Shown here one piece after another: positions 34,274 through 46,375 of a stretch of DNA of 64,000 nt (positions within the stretch are counted from its first letter, which is position 1; each line of letters begins with the position of its first letter). A program made the translations under genes and the position numbers. This stretch comes from Deltaproteobacteria bacterium. Its GTDB lineage: Bacteria > Desulfobacterota > Binatia > UBA9968 > JAJDTQ01. The notes under the pieces were generated by a model. It was not told the origin of the DNA. It searched no databases and saw only the letters and a program-made list of their open reading frames with translations. The stretch covers positions 100,453-164,452 of the forward strand of contig JAPPNF010000156.1 in NCBI GenBank assembly GCA_028818755.1, written 5' to 3'.

Positions 34274-36445
34274 CTACGCTGCCGCCGGTCGGGACCCTCG
34301 CCTTTTCCTCTGCAGCAGATACAGCCCGGCGAACAGCACCCAGGCGCCGAACTGGACGCCCAGGCGCAGGGTGTCGGCGTCGCCCGACAGGAGGTCGGGC
34401 CGGAAGGCGGCGACGCAGATCACGATCAGCAGCGCGCGCTCGGGCCAGCCGCAACGGTCCGCGAAGAAGCCCTGCATGGCGGCCGCAAAGGCCATCATGG
34501 CCACGAGGCCGTTTACGATCACCCACAAGACGCTGAACAGGTCGTCGAGCCAGATGATGGTGCCGTCCGCGGTGACGCCGGAGATCAGCAACAGCTCCAG
34601 GTTGAAGATGAACACGAACGGCAGGATCGCCGTGCGCAGGTCGTAGGTGAACCCCTGGATACCTGTCCTTATCGGATCGGATCCTGCGATGGCGGACGCC
34701 GCAAAGGCCGCCAGGCCCACCGGCGGCGTGTCGTCGGCCAGGATGCCGAAGTAGAAGACGAACAGGTGGGCCGCCAGCACCGGTATCACCAGGCCCGCCT
34801 GCCCGCCGAGGGTGACTATCACCGGTGCCGTCAGGGTGGCCATGACGATGTAGTTGGCGGTGGTGGGGAGGCCCATGCCCAGGATCAGGCTTGTGAGGGC
34901 GGTCAGCAGCAGCATCAGCACCACGTTGCCCAGGGAGATGATCTCGATGGCCTCTATGAACCGGCTGCTGAGTCCCGTCAGCGTCACGGTGCCGACGATG
35001 ATGCCGGCGGCCGCGGTGGCTACCGCGATGGGCGCCATGTTGCGGGCGCCGGACACGCAGCCCTGCAGGATCTCGCGGACGCTCTGGGCCAGTCCCTGCA
35101 ATATCGCCTGCCCGAGTGATCCGGGTGCCGGGTTGTCCGGAGAGGGTCGAAGGACCGCCGCGCAGCTCTGGACCAGCCGTTGGATGACCATGATGGCCAG
35201 CGTCAACAGAATCGCGTTGAACGCGGCGGAAATCGCGGAGAACCGCAGTATGACCAGCGTGTAGATCAGCGCCAGGATCGGAACGAGGAAGTGGACGCCC
35301 TTGAGGAACGTGGTCCAGAATGGCGGCAGCTCTTCCACGGGTATCGCGGTCAGGTTCAGCTTGAGCGCTTCGAGGTGCACCACGTAGAGCAGGGCGATGT
35401 ATGAGAGCACCGCCGGTATGGCCGCGGCCGTGACGATGTCGATGTACGGGAGCCCCAGAAACTCCGCCATGATGAAGGCGGCGGCGCCCATGACCGGTGG
35501 CAGGAGCTGGCCGTTGGTGCTCGCGCCGACCTCCACCGCCCCGGCCTTGTAGGCCGGAAGCCCTACACGTTTCATCAACGGAATGGTGAAGGTTCCCGTG
35601 GTGGCCACGTTGGCGATGGATGAACCGGACACCATGCCGGTCAGGCCCGATGCCAGCACGGCGGCCTTGGCCGGTCCGCCGCGGAAACGTCCCACCATGG
35701 CGTACGCCACCTGCACGAAGTACTCCGCCGCTCCCGCCCGGTCCAATAGCGCCCCGAACAGCACGAACAGGAAAACGAAGTCCGTGGATACGCCCAGCGG
35801 TACGCCCCAGATGCCGCTGTCCGACAGGTACATGTGGTCGACGATGAACTCGAAGGGGATGCCGGGGTGGGCGAGAAACCTCGGCAGGTACGGTCCGATG
35901 AAGCAGTAGAGCAGGAAGACCGTGCCCAGCGCCGGCAGCGCCAGTCCCAGGGAGCGGCGCGCCGACTCGAGCAGCAGGAGCACGAACGCCGCGCCGATCC
36001 ATACGTCCCGCGTCAACGGGAGGCCGGAACGTTCGATGATCCCTACGTAGTCCCACGCGAGGTAGGCGGTGCCACAGCCCGCCAGGGCCGCGATGATGAA
36101 GTCGTACCAGGGAATCTTTACGGGATCGCGCTTGTGCCGGCCCGGAAACAACTGCTGCATCAGGGCGTTGAAGCGCTCCAGTGTCGCGGTCCGCCGTATG
36201 GCCGGAAAGGCCAGATAGACCAGCAGCACGGCGAAGGTCAGGTGGATGCTGCGGGCGATGATGGAGTTGATGGGATCGTAGGCGATGTAAAGCTGGAACA
36301 GGGACCAGCAGAGCGCAAGCACCCAGAGGAACCCCCCGACCGGCCCGCCGGGAGAACGGGTCTTTCCTTCGCCCTCGCCCAACTCGGCCAACGCTTCGAG
36401 GTCGACGGTCTCGCCGGCAGTGTCGTCGCGATCGGATGAATTCAC
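34274..36445 (-). CDS. TRAP transporter fused permease (TAXI type)
   Basis: A 723-residue integral membrane protein in which the small (4-TM, DctQ-like) and large (12-TM, DctM-like) TRAP subunits are fused. Recognisable DctM segments are GLTGMVSGSSIANVATTGTF and GASTNGQLLPPVMGAAAF, and the second half repeats them (LGMGLPTTANYIVMATL). It works with the TAXI binding protein encoded 116 bp upstream and imports small organic anions using ion gradients. The N-terminal 35 residues are charged and cytoplasmic. Confidence 0.93.
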   Translation of the reverse strand: MNSSDRDDTAGETVDLEALAELGEGEGKTRSPGGPVGGFLWVLALCWSLFQLYIAYDPINSIIARSIHLTFAVLLVYLAFPAIRRTATLERFNALMQQLFPGRHKRDPVKIPWYDFIIAALAGCGTAYLAWDYVGIIERSGLPLTRDVWIGAAFVLLLLESARRSLGLALPALGTVFLLYCFIGPYLPRFLAHPGIPFEFIVDHMYLSDSGIWGVPLGVSTDFVFLFVLFGALLDRAGAAEYFVQVAYAMVGRFRGGPAKAAVLASGLTGMVSGSSIANVATTGTFTIPLMKRVGLPAYKAGAVEVGASTNGQLLPPVMGAAAFIMAEFLGLPYIDIVTAAAIPAVLSYIALLYVVHLEALKLNLTAIPVEELPPFWTTFLKGVHFLVPILALIYTLVILRFSAISAAFNAILLTLAIMVIQRLVQSCAAVLRPSPDNPAPGSLGQAILQGLAQSVREILQGCVSGARNMAPIAVATAAAGIIVGTVTLTGLSSRFIEAIEIISLGNVVLMLLLTALTSLILGMGLPTTANYIVMATLTAPVIVTLGGQAGLVIPVLAAHLFVFYFGILADDTPPVGLAAFAASAIAGSDPIRTGIQGFTYDLRTAILPFVFIFNLELLLISGVTADGTIIWLDDLFSVLWVIVNGLVAMMAFAAAMQGFFADRCGWPERALLIVICVAAFRPDLLSGDADTLRLGVQFGAWVLFAGLYLLQRKRRGSRPAAA

Positions 36446-36561
36446 GGGGTCGCCCGGATAGCCTGAGCCGTTGGTGTTTCCGTCAAGTGAACCGGCCCGG
36501 GGCCGGGCGCCTCCGCCCGCGCCCCGAGCCGTGCGTCATTTCGGGGAAGGAAGCCGGTTGC

Positions 36562-37527
36562 TTACTGCCAGCCCTTCTCCTTGTAGTACTTCATCGCTCC
36601 CGCATGCAACGGAGCCGAGAGGCCGCCCAACATGTCCTTCGGCTGCAGGTGCTTGAAGTTGGCGTACGAGTTGCGGAGCGTGTCGAGGTTCTCGAAGATA
36701 GTCTTGACTACCGTGTACACGGAGTCGGCCGACTCCTTCTCGCCGGTGACGAAGGTCGCCTTCACGGCGTAGGTCGGAACGTCGTTGTCCACGCCCTTGT
36801 AGGTCCCGCCGGGGATCTTGGTCATGACGTAGAAGGGGTTGTCCGCCACCAGCTTCTTGATCGGCGCGGTGTCCACCGGAACGATGTCGATGGCGGTGCT
36901 GTTGGCGATCTCGAGGCCGCCGCCCCACGGCACCCCGATGGTATAGAAGAACGCGTCGATCTTCTTGTCCACCAGCGCGCGGTTGGCCTCGTTCTGCTGC
37001 AGGCCTTCGGCCTTGATGTCCTTGTCCTTGTCGATGCCCGAGAGGCGCAGCACATCCTCAGCGTTGCCCCGCTGTCCCGATCCGGGGTTGCCGATGTTGA
37101 CGCGTTTGCCCTTGAGGTCCGCGATGGTCTTGATGCCCGTGTCCTTGCGGGTGACTAGCATGACCGCCTCGGGATGGACGGTGAAGACCGTGCGCAGTCC
37201 CTTGTCGGCTTTGCCCTTCCAGTTCTTCTTGCCGTTGGCGGCGGCCCAAACCCAGTCCGACTGGGCCACGCCGTAGTTCAGCAGCCCCCGCTGGATGGAC
37301 CTGATGTTGAAGACCGATCCGAGCGCCGGCCGGCCGATGCAGTTGTAGCCCTTGCCGCCCAACTTGTCGTTGACGATCTTGCAGATGTTCAAAGCCACCT
37401 GGTAGTAGACGCCGGTCGTGGAGCCGCCGCCGATAACCAGGAAGTTTTGTGCGGCGGCGTTCGTGGCCGACAGGGCCAGGGTGCCGCACAGTGCCAGACC
37501 GATCATAAACGTGAGTAAACGCTTCAT
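36562..37527 (-). CDS. TRAP transporter solute-binding protein, TAXI family
   Basis: A 321-residue periplasmic binding protein. The signal peptide MKRLLTFMIGLALCG ... NAAAQ is followed by FLVIGGGSTTGVYYQVA, the N-terminal TAXI signature, and GKRVNIGNPGSGQRGNAEDVL in the ligand pocket. It delivers substrate (in this family often glutamate-like or other organic acids) to the fused permease downstream. The ATG at 37527 has AAGGAGGACACTC upstream; the track start at 37614 precedes the signal peptide without support. It is divergent from the glutamine-synthetase-like gene, across about 230 bp. Confidence 0.92.
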   Translation of the reverse strand: MKRLLTFMIGLALCGTLALSATNAAAQNFLVIGGGSTTGVYYQVALNICKIVNDKLGGKGYNCIGRPALGSVFNIRSIQRGLLNYGVAQSDWVWAAANGKKNWKGKADKGLRTVFTVHPEAVMLVTRKDTGIKTIADLKGKRVNIGNPGSGQRGNAEDVLRLSGIDKDKDIKAEGLQQNEANRALVDKKIDAFFYTIGVPWGGGLEIANSTAIDIVPVDTAPIKKLVADNPFYVMTKIPGGTYKGVDNDVPTYAVKATFVTGEKESADSVYTVVKTIFENLDTLRNSYANFKHLQPKDMLGGLSAPLHAGAMKYYKEKGWQ

Positions 37528-37757
37528 GAGTGTCCTCCTTCGGTTAGGGTTGCAGTCGTGAAACCTCTTGGAACCAACAGCCGTGTCCATGCCACAACGG
37601 GTAGCGCAATGCAACAGGACCTTTCTGTGAAAGGTGGTTTTGACAAACGGGCAGCGATGGATGCGTCAGTGGATATTTCCGCGTTCCTGCGATAGGAACC
37701 TATGAAACCCCGTGTTTCGGGCAACCCGCCCAGGGTTATCTCATCGTAGCAACGTCC

Positions 37758-39158
37758 ATGGACATTCCGAGCAAGGATGACGGAGCGGTAGAAGTCGCGG
37801 GCATGCTCAGCGTCGAGCAACTGCGGGAAGCCGTGGCCGAGGGCCGGGTCGACACCGTGCTGGTGGCGTTCACCGATCTCTACGGACGGTTCATGGGCAA
37901 ACGGCTGGACGCCGGCTACTTTCTGGACGCGGCGGCCTCCGAGGGCACCCACGCCTGCGACTACCTCCTGACCACGGACATGGAGATGGAGCCGGTCCAG
38001 GGATACCGGCTGGCCAACTGGAAGCGGGGTTACGGCGACTTCCACCTGGTGCCCGACCTGAGCACCCTGCGCCGCCTGAGCTGGCAGGACAAGACCGCGA
38101 TGGTGCTGTGCGACGTCAAGGAGACCGTCTCCCACGAGCTTGTGGCGGAAGCGCCCCGCTCGGTGCTGCACGGGCAACTGCAACGAGCCCGCGCCCTGGG
38201 ATTCGAGGCCATGGCCGCGTCCGAGCTGGAATACTACCTGTTCGAAGACTCGTACCGGCAGGCGTCGGAAAAGCACTATCACGACCTGGTCCCCGCGGGC
38301 GGCTACATCGAGGATTATCACGTGCTCCAGGGATTCCGGGAAGAAGGGTTTCACGGGGCGGCACGGCGCCACCTGCGGGACTCCGGAGTGCCGGTGGAGA
38401 GCTCCAAGGGTGAGTGGGGACCGGGCCAGCACGAGCTCAACGTGCGCTACAGCGACGTCCTGACCATGGCCGATCGCCACTGCGTCTACAAGGAGTGCCT
38501 CAAGGAGGTGGCGGAGCAGATGGGACTGAGCGTCACCTTCATGGCCAAGTACGCGTCGGAGCTGGCGGGCTCGAGCTGTCACATGCACCTGAGCCTGTGG
38601 CGCGACGGCGGCAACGCCTTCGCCGGAAACGGCGGTCAGGGCGGGTTTTCCGAGGTGTTCCGCTGGTTCCTCGGGGGATGGCTGACGCATATGGCCGAGA
38701 CCATGGTGTTCTACGCGCCCACCATCAACGCGTACAAGCGCTACCGGGCGGAGTCCTGGGCTCCCACCGGCATCGCCTGGGGCCACGACAACCGCACGGC
38801 CGGGTTCCGGGTGGTGGGGCAGGGGAGCGGCTGCCGCATCGAATGCCGTGTGCCGGGTGCGGATTGCAACCCCTATCTCGCCTATGCCGCGGCCTTGGCC
38901 GCGGGCATGGACGGCATCCGGCGACGGATCGAGCCGCCCCCCGCGTTCGATGGCAACCTGTACACCGCCGCCGACCTGCTGCAGGTGCCGGGAGCCCTGG
39001 CTGACGCGGTCAACCTGTTCGAGGCCAGCGAGTTCTGCCGGGACAGCTTCGGCCCCGACGTGGTGGAACACTACGCCCATTTCTTTCGCACGGAAGTGCG
39101 GAAGTACCGCGAGGCGGTGACCGACTGGGAAAGGAAACGCTATTTCGAAAGAATCTGA
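37758..39158 (+). CDS. glutamine synthetase family protein, gamma-glutamyl-amine ligase-like
   Basis: A 466-residue GS-fold enzyme. The metal and ATP sites are visible as ASELEYYLFED, GPGQHELNVRYSD, GSSCHMHLSLW and NRTAGFRVVG. Divergence from canonical GlnA and the C26 amidase gene 13 bp downstream resemble the PuuA-PuuD pairing, in which an amine is gamma-glutamylated and later released. The amine substrate is unknown. The N-terminal domain (AFTDLYGRFMGKRLDAGYFL) is family-typical. The neighbouring TAXI transporter may supply substrate. Confidence 0.88.
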   Translation: MDIPSKDDGAVEVAGMLSVEQLREAVAEGRVDTVLVAFTDLYGRFMGKRLDAGYFLDAAASEGTHACDYLLTTDMEMEPVQGYRLANWKRGYGDFHLVPDLSTLRRLSWQDKTAMVLCDVKETVSHELVAEAPRSVLHGQLQRARALGFEAMAASELEYYLFEDSYRQASEKHYHDLVPAGGYIEDYHVLQGFREEGFHGAARRHLRDSGVPVESSKGEWGPGQHELNVRYSDVLTMADRHCVYKECLKEVAEQMGLSVTFMAKYASELAGSSCHMHLSLWRDGGNAFAGNGGQGGFSEVFRWFLGGWLTHMAETMVFYAPTINAYKRYRAESWAPTGIAWGHDNRTAGFRVVGQGSGCRIECRVPGADCNPYLAYAAALAAGMDGIRRRIEPPPAFDGNLYTAADLLQVPGALADAVNLFEASEFCRDSFGPDVVEHYAHFFRTEVRKYREAVTDWERKRYFERI

Positions 39159-39171
39159 CACGAACACTCCG

Positions 39172-39861
39172 TTGATCGGCCTGACCACCTACGGCCGCGG
39201 CCCGAACAACCGGTTCATGCTTCCCGGCGAGTACGTGGACGCCGTACGCCGCGCCGGCGGGATCCCGCTGCTGCTGCCGCCCGGGGAGGAGCGCCTGGAC
39301 GCCGTCCTGCCGCTGCTGAACGCCGTGGTGCTCACGGGCGGCGGCGACCTTCATCCCGGCCTCTACGGCGGCCAATCGCACGAAACCATCTACATGGTGG
39401 AGACGGAACGGGACCAGACCGAGCTGCAATGGGCCGGGCGCCTGCTGGAGACGGGTGTTCCGACCCTGGCCATCTGCCGCGGTGCACAACTCCTGAACGT
39501 GAGCAGGGGCGGGACCCTCATCGAGCACCTTCCGGACGTCATGGGCGAGACGGTGATCCATCGCGCGCCGCCGCGCGAACCGGTGGCGCACCCGGTGCGC
39601 GTGTTGCCCGAGTCGCGGCTGGCCGGGGTACTGGGCGCCACCGACTTCTCGTGCATGTCCTGGCACCATCAGGGCATTCGCCGCGTGGCGCCCGGATTCG
39701 AGGTGGTCGCGTATGCCCCGGACGGCACGGTCGAGGGTCTGGAGATGCCCGCGCATCCGTGGCTCTTCGCGGTGCAGTGGCATCCCGAGCTGACCGCGGC
39801 GGAGGACCCCATTCAGCAGCGGCTGTTCGATGCGCTGGTGGAGGCCGCGGGCGGGCGTTGA
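39172..39861 (+). CDS. gamma-glutamyl-gamma-aminobutyrate hydrolase-like peptidase C26
   Basis: A 229-residue class I glutamine amidotransferase-like hydrolase. C in AICRGAQLLNVSRGG is the nucleophile, and FAVQWHPEL provides the histidine and glutamate. The family cleaves gamma-glutamyl amides such as gamma-glutamyl-GABA (PuuD). The start is TTG at 39172, 13 bp after the GS-like gene, consistent with one operon and opposite steps of a gamma-glutamylation pathway. Confidence 0.9.
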   Translation: MIGLTTYGRGPNNRFMLPGEYVDAVRRAGGIPLLLPPGEERLDAVLPLLNAVVLTGGGDLHPGLYGGQSHETIYMVETERDQTELQWAGRLLETGVPTLAICRGAQLLNVSRGGTLIEHLPDVMGETVIHRAPPREPVAHPVRVLPESRLAGVLGATDFSCMSWHHQGIRRVAPGFEVVAYAPDGTVEGLEMPAHPWLFAVQWHPELTAAEDPIQQRLFDALVEAAGGR

Positions 39862-39890
39862 ACGGCGCCGCCGTTCGGGATCCTCTCCGA

Positions 39891-40000
39891 CTCCCTCTCC
39901 CTCTGGGAGAGGGTCGGGGTGAGGGCGCCCGGGCAATCGGCTAGCGTGATGCGAGCACCCTCACCCGGCCTTCGGCCACCCTCTCCCGGAGGGAGAGGGT
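39891..40000. repeat. paired CCCTCTCCC/GGGAGAGGG palindromic repeat, second copy
   Basis: Two units like those at 9041-9125 but in reversed order, separated by about 30 bp: CTCTCCCTCTGGGAGAG with GGGGTGAGGG, then CCCTCACCCGGCCTTCGGCC with CCCTCTCCCGGAGGGAGAGGG-like arms. They fill most of the gap between the C26 and SDR genes. Confidence 0.75.
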
Positions 40001-40051
40001 TTTCCTGATCGTTCGCGGGGCTCCTGATTGAAGCATCGTCCGAGTTATTTC

Positions 40052-40852
40052 ATGCGTCTGAAGAACAAGGTGGCACTGATCACCGGCGCCGCCGGCGGTA
40101 TCGGCCGGGAAGCGGCTCTGCTGTTCGCGCGCGAAGGCGCCCGGGTGGTCATCGCCGATGTCGATGACCGGGGCGGCAGGCGCCTGGCAGCCCGCATCAA
40201 ACGGAGCGGCGGGGAGGCCGTGTACTGCCGCGCGGACGTGTCCCGGGACGGCGACTGTGCGGCCATGGTGGAGACCGCGGAGACGGCCTTCGGAGCGCTC
40301 CACGTGCTCGTCAACAACGCCGGCGTCATGCTGGCCGACGACTCCGACGCGGTGGACACCACGGAAGAGGTCTGGGACGTGACGTTGGCGGTGAATCTCA
40401 AGGGGGTGTTCCTGGGCTGCAAGCACGGCATCCCGGCGTTGCGCCGGGCCGGCGGCGGCTCCGTCATCAACACGGCCTCGTTCGTCGCCCTGATGGGAGC
40501 GGCTACGCCGCAGCTTGCCTATACCGCCAGCAAGGGGGGCGTGGTCGCACTCACCCGCGAGCTGGCGGTGATCCACGCACGGGAGAATATCCGTGTCAAC
40601 GCGCTGTGCCCGGGGCCGTTGCGCACGGAGTTGTTGATGAAGGTATTGAACACCGCGCGCAAGCGGCAGCGACGGCTGGCGCACATTCCCATGGGGCGAT
40701 TCGGCGAGGCGCGCGAGGTCGCCCGGGCGGCGCTCTATCTGGCGAGTGACGAGTCGTCTTTCGTCACGGGCACGGAGTTCGTGGTGGACGGCGGCATCAC
40801 CGCGGCCTATGTCACGCCGGAGCCGGCTCGGGTGAGCAAGGGGAAGGGGTGA
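40052..40852 (+). CDS. short-chain dehydrogenase/reductase
   Basis: A 266-residue [11 protein letters not shown] binds NAD(P), NNAGVM is the conserved loop, and the active site has the serine of NTASFVAL with YTASK. ADVDDRG at the end of strand 2 has an aspartate that favours NAD over NADP. The ATG at 40052 is preferred to the track's TTG at 40028. Its last codons overlap the GTG 12 bp before the metH ATG. Substrate unknown. Confidence 0.9.
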   Translation: MRLKNKVALITGAAGGIGREAALLFAREGARVVIADVDDRGGRRLAARIKRSGGEAVYCRADVSRDGDCAAMVETAETAFGALHVLVNNAGVMLADDSDAVDTTEEVWDVTLAVNLKGVFLGCKHGIPALRRAGGGSVINTASFVALMGAATPQLAYTASKGGVVALTRELAVIHARENIRVNALCPGPLRTELLMKVLNTARKRQRRLAHIPMGRFGEAREVARAALYLASDESSFVTGTEFVVDGGITAAYVTPEPARVSKGKG

Positions 40853-40860
40853 GAAGAGGC

Positions 40861-44541
<3,681 letters not shown>

Positions 44542-44569
44542 CGCAAAGCCGGTACTGGCTCCAGCCTTT

Positions 44570-44905
44570 TCAAGTCAGCACGCGGAGCGCGGCCTCCGGA
44601 GCCTTGTCAAGAACCCGCAACAGGGCGCGCGCCGCGCCGGTCGGGCAACGTTTTCCCTGTTCCCAGTTGCGGATCGTCTCGTGCGGCACGTCGATACGCC
44701 GCGCCAATTCCATCTGAGAGAGCCCCAGACGCCGGCGAACCCGGCGCGCGTAGCGCGCCATGTCCTGCATGGCCTCGGCGTCGTCCTCCTGCTGCTGCAA
44801 GGCGATCTCCGCCTCGGTGGTGCCGTCCACCACCGCAAGGTCGACCCGCCCTTTGGGTAGGGTTGCCGGATCGTCGGGATCAATCCTGACGCGCGTTGTG
44901 CTCAT
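44570..44905 (-). CDS. XRE-family antitoxin partner of BrnT
   Basis: A 111-residue protein with a C-terminal helix-turn-helix (LGLSQMELARRIDVPHETIRNWEQGKR, split here only for description) and an acidic, extended N-terminal half that could wrap the toxin. Its start (ATG 44905) lies 26 bp inside the upstream BrnT gene, so the two are coupled. Most BrnT toxins pair with RHH-type BrnA; an XRE-type partner is a known but less common pairing. The helix-turn-helix probably binds the palindrome in the promoter. Confidence 0.82.
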   Translation of the reverse strand: MSTTRVRIDPDDPATLPKGRVDLAVVDGTTEAEIALQQQEDDAEAMQDMARYARRVRRRLGLSQMELARRIDVPHETIRNWEQGKRCPTGAARALLRVLDKAPEAALRVLT

Positions 44906-45200
44906 AGTCACCGACCTCCTTCCCGTTGGCCTTGCGGGCCGAAATGATGCGGATCGTAGAACCCCGCATCGTGTAGACGATGACATACGCCCGTCCGTCG
45001 ATCATGCCGAGTAGCCGATAGCGGTCCTCGCCGTAGTCCCGTCGGCGATCCTGCGCCACGATCCGGTGCGGATCCAGGAATACACGGACGGCATAGGCGA
45101 AGTCGAAGCCACGACGCACGAAGCAGGCATGGTTCTTGCCATCGTCCCATTCGAACGCCAGCCCAAGCCTATAGGCCAATGGCCTACTCTTGTCAAGCAT
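44880..45200 (-). CDS. BrnT-family toxin
   Basis: A BrnT ribonuclease-like fold: FEWDDGKNHACFVRRGFDF near the N-terminus, and DRYRLLGMIDGRAYVIVYT and IRIISARKANGKE as the core. Such toxins inhibit translation. The ATG at 45200 used by the track lies within the -35 to -10 promoter, so it cannot be the start if that promoter is used. Translation probably begins further in, near GCGTTCGAATGG, possibly at a non-ATG codon or on a near-leaderless message. Family members typically begin only a residue or two before FEWD, which agrees. Confidence 0.82.
   Translation of the reverse strand: MLDKSRPLAYRLGLAFEWDDGKNHACFVRRGFDFAYAVRVFLDPHRIVAQDRRRDYGEDRYRLLGMIDGRAYVIVYTMRGSTIRIISARKANGKEVGDYEHNARQD
45168..45196 (-). 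promoter_or_regulatory. promoter with embedded operator for the BrnT/XRE locus
   Basis: On the minus strand TTGACA and TATAGG are exactly 17 bp apart. The spacer contains the perfect palindrome TAGGCCATTGGCCTA (plus strand 45172-45186), overlapping the -10. This is a textbook self-repressed toxin-antitoxin promoter. Confidence 0.7.
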
Positions 45201-45421
45201 ACGAGAAGCGCAGGACGTCTTGCGGTGGCAAGGTCTAGCGATGGGTGTCGAAGGCGATGGCCGCGGTCATGCTCCAATCATTGCAGCCCTGAGTTCCCGG
45301 CCGAGTCTTCGTACCTGCCTCTCGGCGTGTCGGGTCGACCTGTCCGCCATCACCGCGACTTCACCTTCCGCAACTTGGAGCTTTTCGCGTTCTTCCGTAC
45401 GGCTACACAGCGGCGTGTGGA

Positions 45422-45460
45422 TTGAGGAGCATCACACATAGTGCTATAGGTATCGTGATG
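45422..45460 (+). promoter_or_regulatory. promoter and operator of the HigBA-like locus
   Basis: TTGAGG and TATAGG are 17 bp apart. CATCAC and GTGATG arms flank the -10 region as an inverted repeat 26 bp upstream of the damaged toxin gene. The promoter looks intact although the toxin is not. Confidence 0.5.
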
Positions 45461-45485
45461 ACGAAAGGCGTTGGCGAGGTCTAGA

Positions 45486-45714
45486 TTGCGGACGTTCAAG
45501 ACCAAAGCGTTCGCCCGCTTCGATCGTGCTGTTTCGGAGGGACGACCTCGCGTTCTTTGTTTTCGGGTTCGCCAAGAGCGATCCGAAGAATCTCCGCCGG
45601 GACGAACTGAAGGCCTTCCGAATGCTGGCGGGTGAAATGCTCAAGCTGGACGAGGTGGGTCTTCAGGCAGTGCTGGCGAATGGAACGATCATTGAGGTGA
45701 AAAACGATGGCTAA
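45486..45714 (+). pseudogene. HigB/RelE-type toxin with internal deletion and frameshift
   Basis: TTG at 45486 opens LRTFKTKAFARFDRA, the standard N-terminus of this toxin family. The frame then breaks. About 20 codons later, in another frame, the C-terminal half resumes (DDLAFFVFGFAKSD ... IIEVKNDG) and ends overlapping the antitoxin start. The expected middle, roughly 35-40 residues including the basic active-site core, is missing. The toxin is therefore almost certainly inactive. Confidence 0.75.
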
Positions 45715-46024
45715 GCAGTACAAGAGCGACGCCCTTGCTGCTGTACATGAGGCGGCGCTCGGTTTGACCGAGGCCGGGGTGATGACGAAGCAGACCATGA
45801 AGGCGTTCGACGAGATGTGTCTGACGCCGGTGGAGCAGATGACGGCAGAAGAGATCCGGGAGCTTCGACTTCGTGAAAGGGCGAGTCAGGCGGTCTTCGC
45901 CCGGCACCTCAACGTGACGACGAGCTTGGTAAGCCAGTGGGAGCGGGGAGAGAAGCGGCCTGGCGGCGCATCGTTGAAGCTCTTGACGCTGGTTGCGAAG
46001 AACGGCCTGCGGGCGGTCGCCTGA
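45707..46024 (+). CDS. HigA-like XRE-family antitoxin
   Basis: A 105-residue antitoxin. RERASQAVFARHLNVTTSLVSQWERG is the helix-turn-helix, and KRPGGASLKLLTLVAKNGL is the usual family tail. ATG overlaps the toxin stop (ATGGCTAA). It appears complete, in contrast to its damaged toxin, so it is a solitary antitoxin that could still repress its promoter or counter related toxins elsewhere. Confidence 0.85.
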   Translation: MAKQYKSDALAAVHEAALGLTEAGVMTKQTMKAFDEMCLTPVEQMTAEEIRELRLRERASQAVFARHLNVTTSLVSQWERGEKRPGGASLKLLTLVAKNGLRAVA

Positions 46025-46168
46025 TCGACTTGGTCGACCCATCCGGCGGGGAACGGGGTAAGGACCGGGTCAGTACAACTCAGATCTCGGACTCTGCCAT
46101 GAGTTTCTCCACAACTTTTGGGGCGATCCTGCACCGTCCGGCCTTCGGGTCTAAGGTCTTTGGAGTTT

Positions 46169-46375
46169 CTAGCCAAGGGTTGTCAGCGTTATGCCGTAGT
46201 CGATCAGCGCTTGTAGAAAGTCGACATGGTCGACAAGGGGCGTGATGTCTACTACCGCCAACTTTCCGAATGCTCTATCGAATACGGCCGCACACACATG
46301 CCCAGTGAACCTCGACTGGAATAGGAAACCGTCCGCCTCCGGCACCTTCACGTAGGTCGCAGTCGACAGCGAACG
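46169..46375 (-). pseudogene. C-terminal remnant of a RES-domain toxin
   Basis: About 65 residues (STATYVKVPEADGFLFQSRF ... HVDFLQALIDYGITLTT) resemble the end of RES-domain NAD-phosphorylase toxins. The upstream part is missing; the frame runs into relaxase-derived sequence. No MbcA/Xre-type partner adjoins it. The RES identification is from the pattern of conserved residues and is moderate. Confidence 0.5.

Noticed and set aside
40700-40860. Cobalamin riboswitch for metH
   Set aside because: The upstream sequence is coding (SDR gene) up to 9 bp before the metH ATG and contains no B12-box.
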